Assembly: GCF_900116715.1 (NCBI RefSeq)
Contig: NZ_FPBM01000002.1
Coordinates: 350,589-414,588, forward strand
Reading direction: 5' to 3'
DNA length: 64,000 nt
From: Polaromonas sp. YR568
Lineage (GTDB): Bacteria; Pseudomonadota; Gammaproteobacteria; Burkholderiales; Burkholderiaceae_C
In this document: positions 61,796-64,000 of the stretch, one piece after another
Position numbering within the stretch: the first letter of the stretch is position 1
How the letters are laid out: each line of letters begins with the position of its first letter
Notes under the pieces: generated by a model
The model's database searches: none
What the model was told of the DNA's origin: nothing
What the model saw: only the letters and a program-made list of their open reading frames with translations
Made by a program: the position numbers and the translations under genes

Positions 61796-62521
61796 ATGCA
61801 GTCCAGCTTAGATCCGCCCCTTATCCATGTGGCGCTTGTAGAGGACGACGTCCACTTCCAGAACGCCATCGTGACCGCCATCACGGCCTCGTCAGACATA
61901 CGCCTCATGAGCCTGGCCAGTACCCGCGCGCAGGGCCTGCAGTCGCTGGAAAGCGCGCCGGCCGATGTGCTGCTGGTGGACCTGGGCCTGCCGGACGGCT
62001 CGGGCATCGACGTGATACGCGCGGCGCACACGCAGTGGCCGACCTGCGCCGTGATGGTGTGCACGGCCTTCGGCGACGAGGCGCATGTGCTGCAATCGAT
62101 CGAGGCCGGCGCCTCGGGCTACCTGCTCAAAGACAGCGAACCCGAAAACATGCTGCACGAGATCCGCAGCCTGCACGGCGGCGGCAGCCCCATCAGCCCG
62201 CTGATCGCGCGGCAAATCCTGATGCGCTTTCGCGCGGCGCCCGCAGCAGCTGCAGCAGCAACGCCGGCATCCCTGTCGACCTCCTCCGCCGCACCGGCCG
62301 CAACCCCGGCCACGGGCGAGCACGCCGTGCTGTCCGCGCGCGAGAAGGAAGTGCTGGAGCTCATCACCAAAGGCTTTACCGCCGATGAGATCGCCCGGCT
62401 GATGCAGGTGTCGCAGCACACGGTGCAAACCTATGTGCGCCGCATTTACAGCAAGCTCAATGTCAACTCCCGGGCTGAAGCGATTTATGAAGCCAGGCAC
62501 CAGGGCATTCTGGCGGCCTGA
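61796..62521 (+). CDS. NarL/LuxR-family response regulator (pair 2)
   Basis: A 241-residue regulator, close paralogue of pair 1: receiver domain (EDD at 16-18, D62 in LLVDLGLPDG, Lys in GYLLKDS), an Ala/Ser/Thr/Pro-rich linker (about 143-172) and a LuxR-type HTH (LSAREKEVLELITKGFTADEIARLM ... VRRIYSKLNV). I chose the Met at 61796 because AGGA lies at the right distance and it begins just before the receiver domain as in its relatives; in-frame ATGs at 61724 and 61763 remain possible. The kinase gene follows after one base, so translation is coupled. It is divergent from tpsA7, with a shared operator-rich region between them. Confidence 0.9.
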   Translation: MQSSLDPPLIHVALVEDDVHFQNAIVTAITASSDIRLMSLASTRAQGLQSLESAPADVLLVDLGLPDGSGIDVIRAAHTQWPTCAVMVCTAFGDEAHVLQSIEAGASGYLLKDSEPENMLHEIRSLHGGGSPISPLIARQILMRFRAAPAAAAAATPASLSTSSAAPAATPATGEHAVLSAREKEVLELITKGFTADEIARLMQVSQHTVQTYVRRIYSKLNVNSRAEAIYEARHQGILAA

Positions 62522-62522
62522 A

Positions 62523-64000
62523 GTGCTGGCGCGCGCCGCGCGCCGGCTGGTCTTATGCGCGGGCCTGATGGCCGGCTGCACCGCGCTGTGGGCCGCGCCG
62601 CCGGTGGTGCACTACACCAGCGCCGAGATGCTTCGCGAAGAAGGCCGCAGCTTCAAGCCGCTGGCCGCCGTGGTGGACGAAGCCGCCCTGCCGGGAAGCT
62701 GGACCAAGGTGGAGTTGCCGCTGGTCATTCCGACGCCTGTGGCCCAGCCCGCCGCTTCGGGCGGCGGCAAACCGCCGGTCGTGACAACCTGGCTGCGCGT
62801 GCGGCTTGATGAACTGCAGGGCCTGCGCAGCCCCACCCACTTCTACCTGATCCGCTGGCTGGCGGCCGGCCAGATCGCGGTGTATGCCGACGGCAAGCTG
62901 CGCTACCGCTCCACCGGCAGCCCGGTCTGGAATTTGTTCAACCACCCGGCGCTGCTGCTGCCGCTGAACCAGACGGCCGACAGCCCGCCGCCCCAAACCC
63001 TGTTGATACGCATGGACAGCCTGCCTTCTCCCGAGGCCGCGATCTCGTCCTTCTACGCGGGTGACTCCGACAGCCTGGTCGACATGGCGGCCAAACGCGA
63101 CTGGCTGGCCTACCAGCTGCCCTTTATGAGCAGCGCGGCCTTCCTGGCGGTGGGCATTTTCTCGCTGGCGGTATGGGCGGTGCGCCGCCACCCGGCCAGC
63201 CTGCTGCTGTTTGCGATTGCGCTGATGGCTGCGATACGGCGCTGGCATTTCCAGCTGGGCCCCGAAAAGCTCATCGTCAGCGACGCCTGGTTCATTTGGC
63301 TCACCCTCAACGCGCTGATGTGGCAGCTGCTGGCGCTGCACCACTTTCTGCAGTTGCTGCACGGCCGGGTCATGCGCCGGCTCAGCTGGCTGATGCTGGG
63401 CATCGCCGTGGTCTTTTCCCTTATCACGCTGCCCTTTGCCTCGCTACTGCCCAGCCTGCTGGTGTTCAGGCCCTACGCCCACTTGCTGCTGATCGGCATG
63501 GGCACGGTGGTCACCGGCCTGGGGCTCTGGCACTCCTGGCGCAGCACCTCGCCGGACGCAAAGATGCTGTCCTTCGCGCTGCTGATCAGCTATGTCTTCG
63601 GCTTCTACGACTGGGCACGGCTGAAGTACGTGCTGGACCTGGAAAGCTACTACCTCACGCCCTACGCGGCCATGATTCTTTTTGTCGTGTTCGTCGTGAT
63701 CATGTTCCGGCAGTATGTGGGCGCCCTGGCCACGGTGGAGCAGGTCAACAGCGGGCTGGAGGAAACCCTCAGGAAGCGCGAAACCGAACTGGCCGCCAGC
63801 TATGAAAAGCTGCGCGACGTCGAGCAGCGCCAGACGCTGAGCCAGGAGCGCCAGCGCCTGACGCAGGACATGCACGACGGCCTGGGCTCTTCGCTGGTGA
63901 GCGCGCTGCGGGTGGTCGAGGGCGGGCGGCTCAGCGAAGCCGACGTGGCCGAAGTCCTCAAGGGCTGCATTGACGACCTCAAGCTGGCCATCGATTCGCT
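62523..64000 (+). CDS. 7TM sensor histidine kinase (pair 2), cut by the window end
   Basis: The frame opens with GTG one base after the regulator's stop and runs off the window after 492 codons, so the HATPase domain is missing here. The start gives a signal peptide (RAARRLVLCAGLMAGCTALWAAPP). A periplasmic beta-sandwich (WLRVRLDELQG, QIAVYADGKLRYRS) is followed by seven transmembrane helices (about 195-405), a coiled coil (VEQVNSGLEETLRKRETELA) and HisKA_3 with H451 in TQDMHDGLG. It is the third kinase of this type in the window, most similar in the dimerisation domain to the orphan kinase (GLGSSLVSALRVVEGGRL in both). Confidence 0.9.
   Translation, partial: MLARAARRLVLCAGLMAGCTALWAAPPVVHYTSAEMLREEGRSFKPLAAVVDEAALPGSWTKVELPLVIPTPVAQPAASGGGKPPVVTTWLRVRLDELQGLRSPTHFYLIRWLAAGQIAVYADGKLRYRSTGSPVWNLFNHPALLLPLNQTADSPPPQTLLIRMDSLPSPEAAISSFYAGDSDSLVDMAAKRDWLAYQLPFMSSAAFLAVGIFSLAVWAVRRHPASLLLFAIALMAAIRRWHFQLGPEKLIVSDAWFIWLTLNALMWQLLALHHFLQLLHGRVMRRLSWLMLGIAVVFSLITLPFASLLPSLLVFRPYAHLLLIGMGTVVTGLGLWHSWRSTSPDAKMLSFALLISYVFGFYDWARLKYVLDLESYYLTPYAAMILFVVFVVIMFRQYVGALATVEQVNSGLEETLRKRETELAASYEKLRDVEQRQTLSQERQRLTQDMHDGLGSSLVSALRVVEGGRLSEADVAEVLKGCIDDLKLAIDS

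Overview
The window looks like a chromosomal segment of a GC-rich betaproteobacterium, most likely a Comamonadaceae member (Polaromonas/Rhodoferax-like). That is an inference from base composition, the style of the GC-rich intergenic repeats, a CTGT-N8-ACAG LexA box and the gene families present; no rRNA or marker gene settles it.

Layout. (1) 1-4.9 kb is ordinary chromosome: the tail of an upstream gene, a periplasmic molybdopterin oxidoreductase followed by a Met-rich MXKDX-repeat protein, an M48 peptidase/DUF898 membrane protein pair, two small genes around a LexA box, and a small membrane protein. (2) 5.0-61.4 kb is a large two-partner secretion island: one TpsB (FhaC/ShlB-type) transporter and seven TpsA exoproteins (874 to 4122 aa), all on the minus strand, about 43 kb of coding sequence. 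The TpsA proteins share an almost identical ESPR signal peptide and TPS domain, then diverge into beta-helix, GLUG, YDG/MBG or 57-residue repeat regions. Six of the seven share a short C-terminal tail; TpsA7 instead ends in a Cys-containing tail. (3) Signalling modules sit between the tpsA genes: two NarL-type response regulator + 7TM histidine kinase pairs (12.7-15.4 kb; 61.8-64.0 kb, running off the end), an orphan kinase of the same type (49.7-51.7 kb), and an operon of periplasmic binding protein + CHASE hybrid kinase + LuxR-type regulator (45.3-49.5 kb).

The most striking observation is regulatory. At least a dozen promoters in the window share one geometry: a perfect or near-perfect palindrome whose centre lies 31.5 bp upstream of the first base of a -10-like hexamer, with a 17-bp spacer between -35 and -10. 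The palindromes fall into a TACTGC-N4-GCAGTA class and a TGTNNC-N8-GNNACA class (TGTCCC/GGGACA and TGTAGC/GCTAC variants). They precede tpsB, at least five of the seven tpsA genes (a sixth, tpsA2, more weakly), the small membrane protein, the binding-protein/hybrid-kinase operon, the orphan kinase and the third regulator/kinase operon. Between tpsA7 and that regulator lies an array of seven TGCAGTAG half-sites with an exact 11-bp period. The simplest reading is that the NarL/LuxR-type regulators encoded here activate the adhesin genes and their own sensors through these sites, so the island is a self-wired sensor-adhesin system. Which regulator binds which palindrome cannot be told from sequence alone.
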